Assembly (NCBI RefSeq): GCF_001905665.1
Contig: NZ_LIVX01000002.1
Coordinates: 135,420 to 199,419, forward strand
Length of the DNA: 64,000 nt
Source of the DNA: Streptomyces sp. CB02261
Lineage (GTDB): Bacteria > Actinomycetota > Actinomycetes > Streptomycetales > Streptomycetaceae
Reading direction: 5' to 3'
Shown here: piece after piece, positions 33,696 through 43,882 of the stretch
How the letters are laid out: each line of letters starts with the position of its first letter
Numbering within the stretch: the stretch's first letter is position 1
Notes under the pieces: generated by a model
What the model was told of the DNA's origin: nothing
Seen by the model: the letters and a program-made list of their open reading frames with translations, nothing else
The model's database searches: none
Translations under genes and position numbers: made by a program

Positions 33696-35017
33696 CCGGC
33701 ACGCTCACCCCGGCCCGTACCGGAGGCACCGTCACGCGCGCGCGTGCCGTCTCCCCGCTCCGCACCGAGCTGCGGCGCGGCCTCGGGCCCTGGGCCGGCG
33801 CCGCCGTCGCCCTCACCGTCCTGGTGACGATGTACGGCAAGGCTCCCGGCTGGCAGGGCCGCTGGGCCGACGCCACGAACATGCTGCACGTGGTCGCCGG
33901 GCTGCTCGCCGGGCCGCTCACGCTCGCCGCCGGCTGCTGGCAGGGCGGGCGGGACCGGCGGCGCGGGACGACGGACCTGTGGGAGTCCGTCCCGCGCTCC
34001 CCCCTGCGCCGCCTGCTGGTCGCCGTCGCCCCGTCCGCGCTCTGGCCCGCCGCGGGGGTGCTCGCCGCCGACGTCGTCTGTCTGCTCGCGACCTGGCCGT
34101 ACGTCTCCGGGGGCCGCCCCTACCTGGAACTCCTCGCCGCCGACGTGGTCGCCGTCGCCGCCCTCGGCGTGCTGGGACACGTCGCCGGCCGGGCGGTCCC
34201 CTGGCGTCTCACCGCACCGCTGCTGGGGATCGTCGGGTACGTGGTGCTGGGCTTCGGCGCCTACACGCAGGGCCCGGCGCGCTGGCTCGGGCCCGCCGCC
34301 GAGCACCAGTTCTTCTGGGACCGGCCGGTGTGGTGGTTCGGCCCGGTGTCGATGGCGTGGGCGGCGGGCCTCGCGCTCACCGCGCTCCTGGCGCACGGGC
34401 TGCGTCCCGCCCGGCTGCGTCCGCTCGCCCTGGTCCCGCTGGCGGTCGCGGTCGCCGCCGCCGGCCTGATCCTGCGCCTGCCGGCGGACGAGGGGCCGTG
34501 GCGCCCGGACCCGGCGCTCGCCCGGCAGGTCTGCGACGACGGCACCCCGCAGGTGTGTCTGACGGCCGTGGACGAAGGACTGCTGCCGGACGTGTCGGCG
34601 GCACTGGCCCCGCTGAACGCCCGCCTCAAGGGGCTGCCCGGCGCCCCGGTCCGCTGGGTGAGCGGCGCGGACGGTGCCCGCACCGGTGACATCGGGCTCC
34701 CCGACGCCCGACAGGACTCGGTGCGGGGCCGGCTCACGCGTCCCGACCTGTATCTGAACTCGGCGGTGAACTGGCTGATCTCGGACAGCTGCCGGCCGGG
34801 CGACGGCACGGGTCCGAGCGCCGAGCGGGCGAGCGTCGTCCATCTCGCCGTCGCGGAGTGGCTCGCGCCGACCCCGGACGACTACGGCCCCGACCCCACC
34901 GCCGCCCGGCCGTACATCGACCGGCTCCAGGCCAGGTCCCCCGCCGCCCAGCGCGACTATCTCGCCCGCTACCTGGCGGCGAACAGCTGCCGTCCGGACG
35001 AGGTGCCCGTCCCGTGA
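33692..35017 (+). CDS. ABC transporter membrane protein with large extracytoplasmic domain, 441 aa
   Basis: Six to seven hydrophobic helices in the first 265 residues (for example WAGAAVALTVLVTMYG, LLVAVAPSALWPAAGVLAAD, LVPLAVAVAAAGLILRL) are followed by a soluble region of about 170 residues with paired Cys (RQVCDDGTPQVCLTAVD and SDSCRPGD, NSCRPDE). Those Cys suggest an extracytoplasmic domain with disulfides. Overlaps both neighbours by 4 bp. Confidence 0.82.
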   Translation: MTGTLTPARTGGTVTRARAVSPLRTELRRGLGPWAGAAVALTVLVTMYGKAPGWQGRWADATNMLHVVAGLLAGPLTLAAGCWQGGRDRRRGTTDLWESVPRSPLRRLLVAVAPSALWPAAGVLAADVVCLLATWPYVSGGRPYLELLAADVVAVAALGVLGHVAGRAVPWRLTAPLLGIVGYVVLGFGAYTQGPARWLGPAAEHQFFWDRPVWWFGPVSMAWAAGLALTALLAHGLRPARLRPLALVPLAVAVAAAGLILRLPADEGPWRPDPALARQVCDDGTPQVCLTAVDEGLLPDVSAALAPLNARLKGLPGAPVRWVSGADGARTGDIGLPDARQDSVRGRLTRPDLYLNSAVNWLISDSCRPGDGTGPSAERASVVHLAVAEWLAPTPDDYGPDPTAARPYIDRLQARSPAAQRDYLARYLAANSCRPDEVPVP

Positions 35018-35613
35018 GGCTCTGTCTGCGCTCCCGTGCCCTGCCCGCCGCGCTCGCCGTCCTCGTCGGCACGGCGGCGGCCGCGGCCGGGGCGGCCCGG
35101 TGGCTGGTCTCGCTGCCCGGCTTCGACCACACGGCCCGGCTGCCGGTCGTCGTCCTCGGGCCGCTGCTCGCGGCGGCCGCGGTCGGCGCCTGCCTCTACA
35201 CCCCGAGCGACGAGCTGGACCGTACGGCGGTCCGCCCCTGGTGGCCCCGCCGGCTCGCCCAGGTGATCGCGCCGACCGTGCTCGCCGCCGCCCTGTTCGC
35301 CCTGGCGCTGCCGGGGCACCCGGAGGCGTTCGGGGCGCCCGCCGCCGTACGGAACACGCTCGGGCTCGTGGGGGTGGCGGCGGGCGGCGCCGCTGTCGTC
35401 GGCGCCCGGCTGAGCTGGCTGCCGCCGGCGTTCTTCGTGGGTGCGGTCTATCTGGCGGCGCCGTCCGACGCGGGGGGTGCGGCGCAGTGGTGGGCCTGGG
35501 TGATGCAACCGGGTCCGCAGGCCGGGGCGTGGACGGTGGCGGTCGCCGCGTTCGTGACGGGTACGAGCGGGTACGCGTGGCGGGGTGCGCGGCACATGAC
35601 CGGCGAGTCCTGA
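35014..35613 (+). CDS. Integral membrane protein, probable ABC partner, 199 aa
   Basis: Predicted five to six transmembrane helices (ALPAALAVLVGTAAAAAGAA, LPVVVLGPLLAAAAVGACLY, VIAPTVLAAALFALALPG and others). GTG start overlaps the previous stop (GTGA). It is the last gene of the sigma/anti-sigma/ABC operon. No catalytic motif is visible. Confidence 0.8.
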   Translation: MRLCLRSRALPAALAVLVGTAAAAAGAARWLVSLPGFDHTARLPVVVLGPLLAAAAVGACLYTPSDELDRTAVRPWWPRRLAQVIAPTVLAAALFALALPGHPEAFGAPAAVRNTLGLVGVAAGGAAVVGARLSWLPPAFFVGAVYLAAPSDAGGAAQWWAWVMQPGPQAGAWTVAVAAFVTGTSGYAWRGARHMTGES

Positions 35614-35740
35614 GGGGCTCGGGCGGCGGCTCGGCGTACCCGTGAGCGCACGACCGCGTTATGTGTTTGTCCACTCCGCCTCCGCCCCGCGAGGATGGCG
35701 GGGACCGTCTGCCGAGCCGACGAGAACGGAGAGACGAACG

Positions 35741-36412
35741 ATGTCGGGACCCGTGACCCTCGACCGCCGTGAAGGGCCGTACGGAGAGGTCGTCCTGCGC
35801 CGCCACGACGAGCGCTACGAGATCATCGCCAACGGGACCTTTTTGATGGACACCTCCGACGGGCGCTCCGAGCGGCGTCTGATCGACGCGGCGCGGGACG
35901 CCCTGCCCGACGGTTCCCGGGTCGGCGCGACCGTCCTCATCGGTGGTCTCGGGGTCGGTTTCTCCCTCGCCCATGCCGCCGCCGACCCCGGCTGGGGCCG
36001 GATCACCGTCGCCGAGCGGGAGGACGCGATCATCGACTGGCACCGGCAGGGGCCGCTCGCGGCGATCTCCGGGCGGGCGCTCGCCGATCCGAGGACGGTG
36101 ATCCTGCACACGGACCTCGTGGAGTACCTGCGTACCTCCACGGACACCTACGACGCCTTGTGTCTGGACATCGACAACGGCCCCGACTGGACGGTCACCG
36201 AGGACAACGAATCCCTGTACGGGGCCCGGGGATTGGCGGCCTGCGCGGACCGCCTGAACCCGGGCGGAGTGCTCGCCGTGTGGTCCGCCCAGCCCTCGGC
36301 GGAATTCGAGGAGTCGTTGCGGAATGCCGGATTCAGCGGGGTACGGACGGAAGAGATCCCCGTTGCCCGGGGCGTCCCCGACGTGGTCCACCTCGCCGTC
36401 CGCCCCGGATAG
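35741..36412 (+). CDS. Spermidine synthase-like / SAM-methyltransferase-fold protein, 223 aa
   Basis: Rossmann-like fold with a glycine-rich first loop TVLIGGLGVGFSL (about 65-77), an acidic end of the second strand (TVAEREDAIIDWH) and a later CLDIDNGPDW, as in polyamine aminopropyltransferase-like proteins. The canonical spermidine synthase catalytic Asp-Asp arrangement is not obvious, so spermidine synthase activity is doubtful. ATG at 35741 after GGAGAGACGA. Stands between the ABC operon and the two-component system; no link to either is shown. Confidence 0.7.
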   Translation: MSGPVTLDRREGPYGEVVLRRHDERYEIIANGTFLMDTSDGRSERRLIDAARDALPDGSRVGATVLIGGLGVGFSLAHAAADPGWGRITVAEREDAIIDWHRQGPLAAISGRALADPRTVILHTDLVEYLRTSTDTYDALCLDIDNGPDWTVTEDNESLYGARGLAACADRLNPGGVLAVWSAQPSAEFEESLRNAGFSGVRTEEIPVARGVPDVVHLAVRPG

Positions 36413-36483
36413 CTCCTGGATAGCCGGGACGCCGCCGGTACCTCTAGGCTGCTGCACCGACATCGGCGACGCGAGGCGGGGCA

Positions 36484-37221
36484 ATGGAGCAGACACACAC
36501 CACTCACCACGGTGCGGCGGCCACTCCGGGGGCTCAGCGACGTGTCCTGGTGGTCGAGGACGACGCGACGATCGTCGAGGCGATCTCCGCGCGGCTGCGC
36601 GCCGAGGGCTTTCTCGTCCAGACCGCGACCGACGGTCCGGCGGCCGTGGAGGCGGCGGAGGCCTGGCAGCCGGACCTCATGGTCCTGGACGTGATGCTGC
36701 CCGGTTTCGACGGCCTGGAGGTGTGCCGCCGGGTCCAGGCCCAGCGCCCCGTCCCGGTCCTCATGCTGACCGCCCGCGACGACGAGACGGACATGCTGGT
36801 CGGGCTCGGCGTCGGCGCGGACGACTACATGACCAAGCCGTTCTCGATGCGTGAGCTGGCGGCCCGGGTGCACGTGCTGCTGCGCCGGGTCGAGCGGGCC
36901 GCGCTCGCGGCGGTCACTCCGCGCAGTGGCATCCTTCGCCTGGGCGAACTGGAGATCGACCACGCGCAGCGCCGGGTCCGGGTGCGCTCCGAGGACGTGC
37001 ACCTGACGCCGACCGAGTTCGACCTGCTGGTCTGCCTGGCGAGCACGCCCCGGGCGGTCCTCTCCCGTGAGCAGCTCCTCGCCGAGGTGTGGGACTGGGC
37101 GGACGCCTCGGGCACCCGGACCGTGGACAGCCACATCAAGGCGCTGCGCCGGAAGATCGGGGCCGAGCGCATCCGCACGGTCCACGGCGTCGGTTACGCG
37201 CTGGAGACCCCGGCGCTGTGA
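36484..37221 (+). CDS. OmpR-type response regulator, 245 aa
   Basis: Receiver domain (about 21-135) with acidic pocket VVEDDA, phospho-acceptor Asp69 (LMVLDVMLPGFDG), Thr (LMLTARDDE) and Lys (YMTKPFSMREL), followed by a winged-helix DNA-binding domain (about 150-243; LTPTEFDLLVCLAS, TVDSHIKALRRKIG). The stop overlaps the GTG of the cognate kinase gene. Confidence 0.95.
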   Translation: MEQTHTTHHGAAATPGAQRRVLVVEDDATIVEAISARLRAEGFLVQTATDGPAAVEAAEAWQPDLMVLDVMLPGFDGLEVCRRVQAQRPVPVLMLTARDDETDMLVGLGVGADDYMTKPFSMRELAARVHVLLRRVERAALAAVTPRSGILRLGELEIDHAQRRVRVRSEDVHLTPTEFDLLVCLASTPRAVLSREQLLAEVWDWADASGTRTVDSHIKALRRKIGAERIRTVHGVGYALETPAL

Positions 37222-38339
37222 GCCGGCGGGGGCCCGGGGGGCCGGGGGCGCGCGGCCCGGACGGCGGGGCCCGCAGGCCGCGCCGGATCGTGATCTCGAT
37301 CAAGACCAAGCTGGGCGCGCTGGTCGTCGGCGCGGTGCTGCTGACCTCCGGCCTGGCCCTGGTGGCGATCCGCACGTCGACGGAGTTCCGGTACATCACG
37401 ATCTTCGCGATGATCGCGACCCTGCTGATCACGCAGTTCGTGGCCCAGTCCCTGACGGCGCCGCTCGACGAGATGACCACAGTGGCCGGGACGATCTCGC
37501 GCGGCGACTTCACCCGCCGGGTGCGGGGCGCGGACCGGCGGGACGAGCTGGGCGACCTGGCCTCGACGATCAACCGCATGGCGGACGACCTGGAGGCCGT
37601 CGACCGGCACCGCAAGGAGCTGGTGGCCAACGTCTCGCACGAGCTGCGGACGCCGATCGCCGCGCTCAGGGCCGTACTGGAGAACGTCGTCGACGGGGTG
37701 TCCGAGGCGGATCCGGAGACCATGCGGTCGGCGCTGAAGCAGACCGAGCGACTGGGGCGGCTGGTGGAGACGCTGCTCGACCTCTCACGCCTTGACAACG
37801 GTGTCGTCGCGCTGCGGGCGAGTCGCTTCGAGGTCTGGCCCTATCTGTCGGGGGTGCTGCGGGAGGCGAACCTGGCCGCGTCGCAGCGCGGCCTCTCGTC
37901 GACCTCGGGGCTCCACAACCGTACGGACGTGCACCTGCACCTGGACGTGTCGCCGCCCGAGCTGGTGGCGCACGCGGACGCCGAGCGGCTGCACCAGGTG
38001 ATGGCGAACCTCATCGACAACGCGGTGAAGCACTCGCCGCCGCACGGCCGGGTCACGGTGCGGGCCCGCCGCGGGCCGTACCCGGACTCGCTGGAGCTGG
38101 AGGTCGAGGACGAGGGTCCCGGCATCCCGGAGTCGGAGCGGCACAAGGTCTTCGAGCGCTTCAACCGGGGTTCCACCCGGCACCGGCAAGGTCCGGGGAG
38201 CGACGGCGGCACGGGGCTCGGTCTCGCGATCGCCCGCTGGGCGGTCGATCTGCACGGCGGCGGGATCGGTGTGGCCGAATCCTCACGTGGGTGCCGCATC
38301 AGAGTCACTCTTCCGGGCAGCCTTCCTCCGAGGGATTGA
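37218..38339 (+). CDS. Sensor histidine kinase of the OmpR-type pair, 373 aa
   Basis: The N terminus (about 1-30) is Gly/Arg-rich; two hydrophobic segments follow closely (LGALVVGAVLLTSGLALVAI and ITIFAMIATLLITQFVA) with almost no extracytoplasmic loop, so it probably senses within the membrane or cytoplasm. HAMP, then HisKA with His141 in VSHELRTPIAAL, then HATPase with N box LIDNAVKHS, G1 VEDEGPGIP and G2 GGTGLGLAIA. Translationally coupled to the regulator by GTGA. Confidence 0.94.
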   Translation: MSRRGPGGPGARGPDGGARRPRRIVISIKTKLGALVVGAVLLTSGLALVAIRTSTEFRYITIFAMIATLLITQFVAQSLTAPLDEMTTVAGTISRGDFTRRVRGADRRDELGDLASTINRMADDLEAVDRHRKELVANVSHELRTPIAALRAVLENVVDGVSEADPETMRSALKQTERLGRLVETLLDLSRLDNGVVALRASRFEVWPYLSGVLREANLAASQRGLSSTSGLHNRTDVHLHLDVSPPELVAHADAERLHQVMANLIDNAVKHSPPHGRVTVRARRGPYPDSLELEVEDEGPGIPESERHKVFERFNRGSTRHRQGPGSDGGTGLGLAIARWAVDLHGGGIGVAESSRGCRIRVTLPGSLPPRD

Positions 38340-38607
38340 CGTAGGGTTCGAACCGGAAGAGCGCGTTCTGCGTGTACGTGAGCAGGACGTGTCAGGGGTG
38401 CGGCCGAAGAGGGCCGTGCCTGCGCTTTTCCGTACCCTCACACCAGGGGAACCCCGGTTGTTTCCCGCCATTCACGACCCCGAAACACCCCGTCAAGTGT
38501 GACTTGCGCGACGTTGGAGCGCCCGGCCTGCACCTCCCGGCCGGACAGGCGTAGCCTTTATTTCCGCTGTCCATCACCTTGTGAAGCGGAAGAGGGCGGT
38601 TGCCGCC
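38340..38607. other. Upstream region of the 2-oxoglutarate dehydrogenase gene
   Basis: 268 bases between the kinase stop and the Kgd start. No gene or repeat was recognised. A TAGCCTTTATT stretch at about 38551 could hold a -10 element, but no convincing -35 was found. Confidence 0.35.
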
Positions 38608-41600
38608 GTGTCGTCTCAGTCCCCCAGTACCCCGAGCTCCCCGACCGACCAAGACGGGCAGGGCCAGAACCCTGCTACCGCCTTCGGTGCCAATGAGTGG
38701 CTCGTCGACGAGATCTACCAGCAGTACCTCCAGGACCCGAATTCGGTCGATCGTGCCTGGTGGGACTTCTTCGCCGACTACAAGCCCGGAGCGTCGGAGA
38801 CCCCGACCGCCCCGGCGCCCACCACTCAGGGCGTGCCCGCCGCGCCGCAGACGGGCCCCGCACAGGCCGCGCCTGCCGCTCCGGTAGCCGCTCCGGCCCC
38901 CGTGCCCGCCCCGGCCTCCGCCCCGGCCCCGGCCGCCGCCAAGCCCGCCGCGGCTCCGGCCGCCCCGGCCGCAGCGAAGCCCGCCGCCGCTCCGGCGAAG
39001 GCCGCTCCGGCCCCGGCCAAGGCCCAGGAGGCCACCGAGGCCCCCGCCGGCCCGGAGCTGATCACGCTGCGCGGCCCCGCCGCCGCGGTCGCGAAGAACA
39101 TGAACGCCTCCCTGGAGGTGCCGACGGCCACGTCCGTCCGCGCCGTCCCGGTGAAGCTGCTCTTCGACAACCGGATCGTGATCAACAACCACCTGAAGCG
39201 CGCCCGGGGCGGGAAGATCTCCTTCACGCACCTCATCGGCTACGCGATGGTGCAGGCGATCAAGGCCATGCCGTCGATGAACTACTCCTTCGCGGAGAAG
39301 GACGGCAAGCCGACCCTGGTCAAGCCGGAGCACGTGAACTTCGGTCTCGCGATCGACCTGGTGAAGCCCAACGGCGACCGCCAACTCGTCGTCGCGGGCA
39401 TCAAGAAGGCCGAGACGCTCAACTTCTTCGAGTTCTGGCAGGCGTACGAGGACATCGTCAAGCGCGCCCGCGTGGGCAAGCTGACGATGGAGGACTTCAC
39501 CGGCGTCACGGTCTCCCTGACCAACCCCGGCGGCCTCGGCACCGTCCACTCCGTGCCGCGTCTGATGCCCGGACAGTCGGTCATCATGGGCGTCGGCTCG
39601 ATGGACTACCCGGCCGAGTTCCAGGGCACCTCCCAGGACACCCTGAACAAGCTGGGCATCTCGAAGGTCATGACCCTGACCTCGACGTACGACCACCGGG
39701 TCATCCAGGGCGCCGCCTCCGGCGAGTTCCTGCGCGTCGTCGCCAACTTCCTCCTCGGCGAGCAGGGCTTCTACGACGACATCTTCAAGGCCCTGCGCAT
39801 CCCCTACGAGCCGGTCCGCTGGCTCAAGGACATCGACGCCTCGCACGACGACGACGTCACCAAGGCCGCGCGCGTCTTCGAGCTCATCCACTCCTACCGG
39901 GTCCGCGGCCACGTCATGGCCGACACCGACCCGCTGGAGTACAAGCAGCGCAAGCACCCCGACCTGGACATCACCGAGCACGGCCTCACCCTGTGGGACC
40001 TGGAGCGGGAGTTCGCGGTCGGCGGCTTCGCCGGCAAGTCGATGATGAAGCTCCGCGACATCCTCGGCGTGCTCCGCGACTCGTACTGCCGCACCACCGG
40101 CGTCGAGTTCATGCACATCCAGGACCCGAAGCAGCGCAAGTGGATCCAGGACCGCGTCGAGCGCCCGCACTCCCGCGTGGAGCGCGAGGAGCAGTTGCGG
40201 ATCCTGCGCCGGCTGAACGCGGCGGAGGCCTTCGAGACCTTCCTGCAGACGAAGTACGTCGGCCAGAAGCGCTTCTCCCTGGAGGGCGGCGAGTCCGTCA
40301 TCCCGCTGCTCGACGCGGTCATCGACTCGGCCGCCGAGTCGCGCCTCGACGAGGTCGTCATCGGCATGGCCCACCGCGGCCGGCTGAACGTCCTGGCGAA
40401 CATCGTCGGCAAGTCGTACGCGCAGATCTTCCGCGAGTTCGAGGGCAACCTCGACCCGAAGTCGATGCACGGCTCCGGCGACGTCAAGTACCACCTGGGC
40501 GCCGAGGGCATCTTCACCGGCCTGGACGGCGAGGAGATCAAGGTCTCCCTGGCCGCGAACCCCTCGCACCTGGAGGCGGTCGACCCGGTCCTGGAAGGCA
40601 TCGTCCGCGCCAAGCAGGACGTCATCAACAAGGGCGGCACGGACTTCACCGTCCTGCCCGTCGCCCTGCACGGTGACGCGGCCTTCGCCGGCCAGGGTGT
40701 CGTCGCCGAGACGCTGAACATGTCGCAGCTGCGCGGCTACCGCACCGGCGGCACGGTCCACATCGTCATCAACAACCAGGTCGGCTTCACCGCCGCCCCG
40801 GAGTCCTCGCGTTCCTCGATGTACGCGACCGACGTGGCCCGCATGATCGAGGCGCCGATCTTCCACGTGAACGGCGACGACCCGGAGGCCGTGGTCCGCG
40901 TCGCGCGGCTCGCCTTCGAGTTCCGCCAGACGTTCAACAAGGACGTCGTGATCGACCTCATCTGCTACCGCCGCCGCGGTCACAACGAGGGCGACAACCC
41001 GCAGTTCACCAACCCGCAGATGTACAACCTGATCGACAAGAAGCGTTCGGTGCGCAAGCTGTACACCGAGTCGCTCATCGGTCGCGGCGACATCACCCTC
41101 GAAGAGGCGGAGCAGGCGCTCCAGGACTTCCAGGGCCAGCTGGAGAAGGTGTTCGCGGAGGTCCGCGAGGCCACGGCCGCCCCGGCCCCGGCGCACGTCC
41201 CGGACGCCCGCGCCGAGTTCCCGGTCGGCGTCACCACCGCGGTCTCCGCCGAGGTCGTGAAGCGGATCGCCGAGTCGCAGGTCACCGTCCCGGAGCGGAT
41301 CACGGTCCACCCGCGTCTACTGCCGCAGATGCAGCGCCGCGCCGCCTCCATCGACGACGGCACCATCGACTGGGGCTTCGGCGAGACCCTCGCCATCGGC
41401 TCCCTGCTGATGGAGGGCACCCCGGTCCGGCTCTCCGGCCAGGACTCCCGCCGCGGCACCTTCGGTCAGCGTCACGCCGTCCTGGTGGACCAGGAGACCG
41501 GCGAGGACTACACCCCGCTGCTCTACCTGACCGACGACCAGGCCCACTACAACGTCTACGACTCGCTGCTCAGCGAGTACGCGGCGATGGGCTTCGAGTA

Positions 41601-42414
41601 CGGCTACTCGCTGGCCCGTCCGGACTCCCTGGTCATCTGGGAGGCCCAGTTCGGTGACTTCGTCAACGGCGCGCAGACCGTCGTCGACGAGTTCATCTCC
41701 TCGGCCGAGCAGAAGTGGGGCCAGACCTCCGGCGTCACGCTGCTCCTGCCGCACGGCTACGAGGGCCAGGGCCCGGACCACTCGTCCGCGCGCCCCGAGC
41801 GCTTCCTCCAGATGTGCGCCCAGGACAACATGACGGTCGCCATGCCGACGCTGCCGTCGAACTACTTCCACCTCCTGCGCTGGCAGGTGCACAACCCGCA
41901 CCACAAGCCGCTCATCGTCTTCACCCCGAAGTCGATGCTGCGTCTGAAGGCCGCGGCGTCGAAGGTGGAGGAGTTCACCACCGGCGGCTTCCGCCCGGTG
42001 ATCGGTGACGCGACGGTGAACGCGGCCGACGTCCGCAAGGTCGTCTTCTGCGCCGGCAAGGTCTACTACGACCTGGAGGCCGAGCGTCAGAAGCGCGGCG
42101 CCACGGACACGGCGATCATCCGTCTGGAGCGCCTGTACCCGCTGCCGGGTGCCGAGGTCCAGGCCGAGATCGCCAAGTACCCGAACGCCGAGAAGTACCT
42201 GTGGGCCCAGGAGGAGCCGGCGAACCAGGGTGCCTGGCCGTTCATCGCGCTCAACCTGATCGACCACCTGGACCTGGCGGTCGGCGCGGACATCCCGGCG
42301 GGCGAGCGCCTGCGCCGGATCTCGCGTCCGCACTCCTCCTCCCCGGCGGTCGGCTCGGCCAAGCGCCACCAGGCGGAGCAGCAGCAGCTGGTCAACGAGG
42401 TCTTCGACGCCTGA
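38608..42414 (+). CDS. kgd: Multifunctional 2-oxoglutarate dehydrogenase E1/E2 (Kgd/OdhA type), 1268 aa
   Basis: Actinobacterial fused TCA-cycle enzyme: 2-oxoglutarate dehydrogenase E1 with an N-terminal succinyltransferase (E2) catalytic domain. Order: short E1 N-terminal segment ([20 protein letters not shown]), Ala/Pro linker (about 55-150), E2 acyltransferase domain (about 160-400, catalytic His in [10 protein letters not shown]), E1 thiamine diphosphate domain ([20 protein letters not shown]) and the C-terminal transketolase-like domain ([20 protein letters not shown]). There is no lipoyl domain, as usual for this type. GTG at 38608 preferred; 38581 is in frame but overlaps the AGAGGG box. 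Confidence 0.97.
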   Translation: MSSQSPSTPSSPTDQDGQGQNPATAFGANEWLVDEIYQQYLQDPNSVDRAWWDFFADYKPGASETPTAPAPTTQGVPAAPQTGPAQAAPAAPVAAPAPVPAPASAPAPAAAKPAAAPAAPAAAKPAAAPAKAAPAPAKAQEATEAPAGPELITLRGPAAAVAKNMNASLEVPTATSVRAVPVKLLFDNRIVINNHLKRARGGKISFTHLIGYAMVQAIKAMPSMNYSFAEKDGKPTLVKPEHVNFGLAIDLVKPNGDRQLVVAGIKKAETLNFFEFWQAYEDIVKRARVGKLTMEDFTGVTVSLTNPGGLGTVHSVPRLMPGQSVIMGVGSMDYPAEFQGTSQDTLNKLGISKVMTLTSTYDHRVIQGAASGEFLRVVANFLLGEQGFYDDIFKALRIPYEPVRWLKDIDASHDDDVTKAARVFELIHSYRVRGHVMADTDPLEYKQRKHPDLDITEHGLTLWDLEREFAVGGFAGKSMMKLRDILGVLRDSYCRTTGVEFMHIQDPKQRKWIQDRVERPHSRVEREEQLRILRRLNAAEAFETFLQTKYVGQKRFSLEGGESVIPLLDAVIDSAAESRLDEVVIGMAHRGRLNVLANIVGKSYAQIFREFEGNLDPKSMHGSGDVKYHLGAEGIFTGLDGEEIKVSLAANPSHLEAVDPVLEGIVRAKQDVINKGGTDFTVLPVALHGDAAFAGQGVVAETLNMSQLRGYRTGGTVHIVINNQVGFTAAPESSRSSMYATDVARMIEAPIFHVNGDDPEAVVRVARLAFEFRQTFNKDVVIDLICYRRRGHNEGDNPQFTNPQMYNLIDKKRSVRKLYTESLIGRGDITLEEAEQALQDFQGQLEKVFAEVREATAAPAPAHVPDARAEFPVGVTTAVSAEVVKRIAESQVTVPERITVHPRLLPQMQRRAASIDDGTIDWGFGETLAIGSLLMEGTPVRLSGQDSRRGTFGQRHAVLVDQETGEDYTPLLYLTDDQAHYNVYDSLLSEYAAMGFEYGYSLARPDSLVIWEAQFGDFVNGAQTVVDEFISSAEQKWGQTSGVTLLLPHGYEGQGPDHSSARPERFLQMCAQDNMTVAMPTLPSNYFHLLRWQVHNPHHKPLIVFTPKSMLRLKAAASKVEEFTTGGFRPVIGDATVNAADVRKVVFCAGKVYYDLEAERQKRGATDTAIIRLERLYPLPGAEVQAEIAKYPNAEKYLWAQEEPANQGAWPFIALNLIDHLDLAVGADIPAGERLRRISRPHSSSPAVGSAKRHQAEQQQLVNEVFDA

Positions 42415-42433
42415 TCCTCGTACGACGACGTAC

Positions 42434-42468
42434 GGAGGCCCGGCACCCCGCGTGGGTGCCGGGCCTCC
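42434..42468 (+). terminator. Terminator of kgd
   Basis: GGAGGCCCGGCACCC (42434-42448) pairs perfectly with 42454-42468 around CGCGT, 20 bases after the stop. Confidence 0.85.
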
Positions 42469-42477
42469 GGCGTGTCC

Positions 42478-42518
42478 GGGGGCCGTGAGGGGCGCCGGGG
42501 GCCGTGAGGGGCGCCGGG
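42478..42518. repeat. Tandem 19-bp repeat before the small acidic protein gene
   Basis: Two copies of (G)GGGGCCGTGAGGGGCGCC followed by a partial third. It lies directly upstream of a TATCCT hexamer that precedes the next ATG, so it occupies the expected promoter position. Confidence 0.65.
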
Positions 42519-42539
42519 GGCACGGCCTATCCTGATCGC

Positions 42540-42725
42540 ATGTACTTCACGGACCGTGGCATCGAGGAACTGGAGAAGCGGCGAGGCGAGGAGGAGGTCA
42601 CCTTCGAGTGGCTCGCCGAGCAGCTGCGGACGTTCGTCGACCTCAACCCCGACTTCGAGGTGCCGGTCGAGCGCCTGGCGACCTGGCTGGCCCGTCTGGA
42701 CGACGACGAGGACGACGAGGAGTAG
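42540..42725 (+). CDS. Small acidic conserved protein (DUF6104-like), 61 aa
   Basis: A compact soluble protein with the start MYFTDRGIEELEKRRGEEEV and an acidic Asp/Glu tail (DDDEDDEE). Such 60-residue proteins are conserved next to the 2-oxoglutarate dehydrogenase gene in streptomycetes; the DUF6104 assignment is from memory. No Shine-Dalgarno is present; TATCCT lies 7 nt before the ATG, suggesting leaderless transcription. Function unknown. Confidence 0.75.
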   Translation: MYFTDRGIEELEKRRGEEEVTFEWLAEQLRTFVDLNPDFEVPVERLATWLARLDDDEDDEE

Positions 42726-42904
42726 GCAGGGCGACGGGTACGCGGGGTCGGCGAACGCACGGGCCGACGGGCCGGCGGGCCGGCGGGCCGGGCGGCGAAC
42801 GCGGGTCGGCCCGCCCCCGCGTCCGCGTGCGAGGTCGGCCGACTCCACGTACGCGCGCGTGGTCGCGTGCGTGGTCGCGCTTTCTCGCGTACGCGCGCGT
42901 GTGG
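42726..42904. repeat. Low-complexity intergenic stretch
   Basis: Contains GGGCCGGCG repeats (42769-42795) and alternating ACGCGCGTGGTCGCGTGCGTGGTCGCG-like purine-pyrimidine sequence (42848-42904, read in shorter units CGCGCGTGGTCGCG). No gene is supported. Confidence 0.5.
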
Positions 42905-43735
42905 TCACGCTTCCCGTAGCCGGTCGTAGGCGAGTCCGAGCGACCCGTGCGCGACGAGCAGCGCCCCGGCGGTCACCCAGCCACCGCTGCGTCGGCCGAG
43001 GCCCCAGAGCAGCAGCGGCAGGCCCGCCGCGAGCTGCGCCGCGCCGAGTGCGCGCGCCCTGGGGCCGCGGAGGTACGGCCCGAGGGGGCCGCTCTCCATC
43101 ACCTCGAGTTCGGCGCGTACGACGCCTCTCCCCCACGCGCCCGTGTGGCCCGGCCGTTCGACCTGCTCGGCTCCGTGGGCCAGGGCGAGGGTACGGAGCC
43201 GGTCGGCGCTCTCGCCGGGGTGGAGTCCGGTCGGCAGGGCGAGCCCGGTGCGGCCGAGGACGGCGACGACCCCGAGGAGCCGGCCGGGGGCGTCGGCGTC
43301 CGGGTCGGGCGCGGTGAGCGGTTCGAGGGCCTGTACGTCGAGCACGGGGTCGAGGTCGAGCCGGGCGGCGAAGGTGCGGATGGCCTCGTCCTCGCCCACG
43401 GGAGTGCCGTCCGCGAGCCAGGTGTAGCCGACCGTACGGCGGAAGCCGGCGGCGAGCGTGAGCCCGGCCCTGTCCCGGTCCCACCAGAGCGCGACGACGG
43501 GCCAGGTCACGGCCGAGACGGCGAGGGCGGTGGCCCAGCCGGTGACGACCTGTTCGACGGGTTCCCCGCCGTGGAGCCAGGGCTTCCCCTCGGGGACGAT
43601 CACGCTCCAGGCGTCGCCGGCCGGGGCGAGGAGCAGCTGTTCCCCGATCAGCTGCGCGGGCGGACGGACCGCCGCGGCATCGGCGCGGCAGAGCAGCAGC
43701 GCCCCGGCGGGGCTCGGTCCGGATGTCGCGTTCAT
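42905..43735 (-). CDS. Conserved hypothetical membrane-associated protein, 276 aa
   Basis: No domain recognised with confidence. Hydrophobic segments are found at about 68-85 (ATALAVSAVTWPVVALWW) and 240-265 (AAGLPLLLWGLG and WVTAGALLVAHGSLGLAY), suggesting two to three membrane passes. The middle part is soluble and Asp/Pro-rich. It is divergent from the DUF4097-PadR operon. Codon use is normal for the genome, which supports real coding. Confidence 0.65.
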   Translation of the reverse strand: MNATSGPSPAGALLLCRADAAAVRPPAQLIGEQLLLAPAGDAWSVIVPEGKPWLHGGEPVEQVVTGWATALAVSAVTWPVVALWWDRDRAGLTLAAGFRRTVGYTWLADGTPVGEDEAIRTFAARLDLDPVLDVQALEPLTAPDPDADAPGRLLGVVAVLGRTGLALPTGLHPGESADRLRTLALAHGAEQVERPGHTGAWGRGVVRAELEVMESGPLGPYLRGPRARALGAAQLAAGLPLLLWGLGRRSGGWVTAGALLVAHGSLGLAYDRLREA

Positions 43736-43824
43736 GGGCCCACGCTAGGCCAATTTGTCCGGTCAAGGCGGGGTTTGCGCACCCTGTCAGGGAAGAGTCA
43801 GGGTTGACTCGCCCCGGCCGCGAT

Positions 43825-43852
43825 ATATCGTGTCTTTCGAGAGACGCGATAT
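43825..43852. promoter_or_regulatory. 28-bp inverted repeat, putative PadR operator
   Basis: ATATCGTGTCTTT (43825-43837) and AGAGACGCGATAT (43840-43852) are inverted copies with two mismatches around CG. It lies about 30 bases before the DUF4097 start, in an AT-rich patch typical of a promoter. The PadR regulator encoded two genes on is the likely ligand. Confidence 0.7.
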
Positions 43853-43882
43853 GTTGCATTGCCGAAGCGGGAGGTCAGCACC

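Noticed and set aside
35741..36412. Confident spermidine synthase
   Set aside because: The glycine-rich loop fits, but the catalytic acidic residues of aminopropyltransferases were not clearly seen; a general methyltransferase-fold label is safer.
33614..36496. Open frame of about 960 codons on the minus strand opposite the ABC operon
   Set aside because: Spans several well-supported genes and a gene boundary; translation is Arg/Gly/Pro-rich without domains.
38392..41310. Open frame of about 970 codons on the minus strand opposite kgd
   Set aside because: Shadow of the 2-oxoglutarate dehydrogenase gene, whose reading frame is unambiguous.
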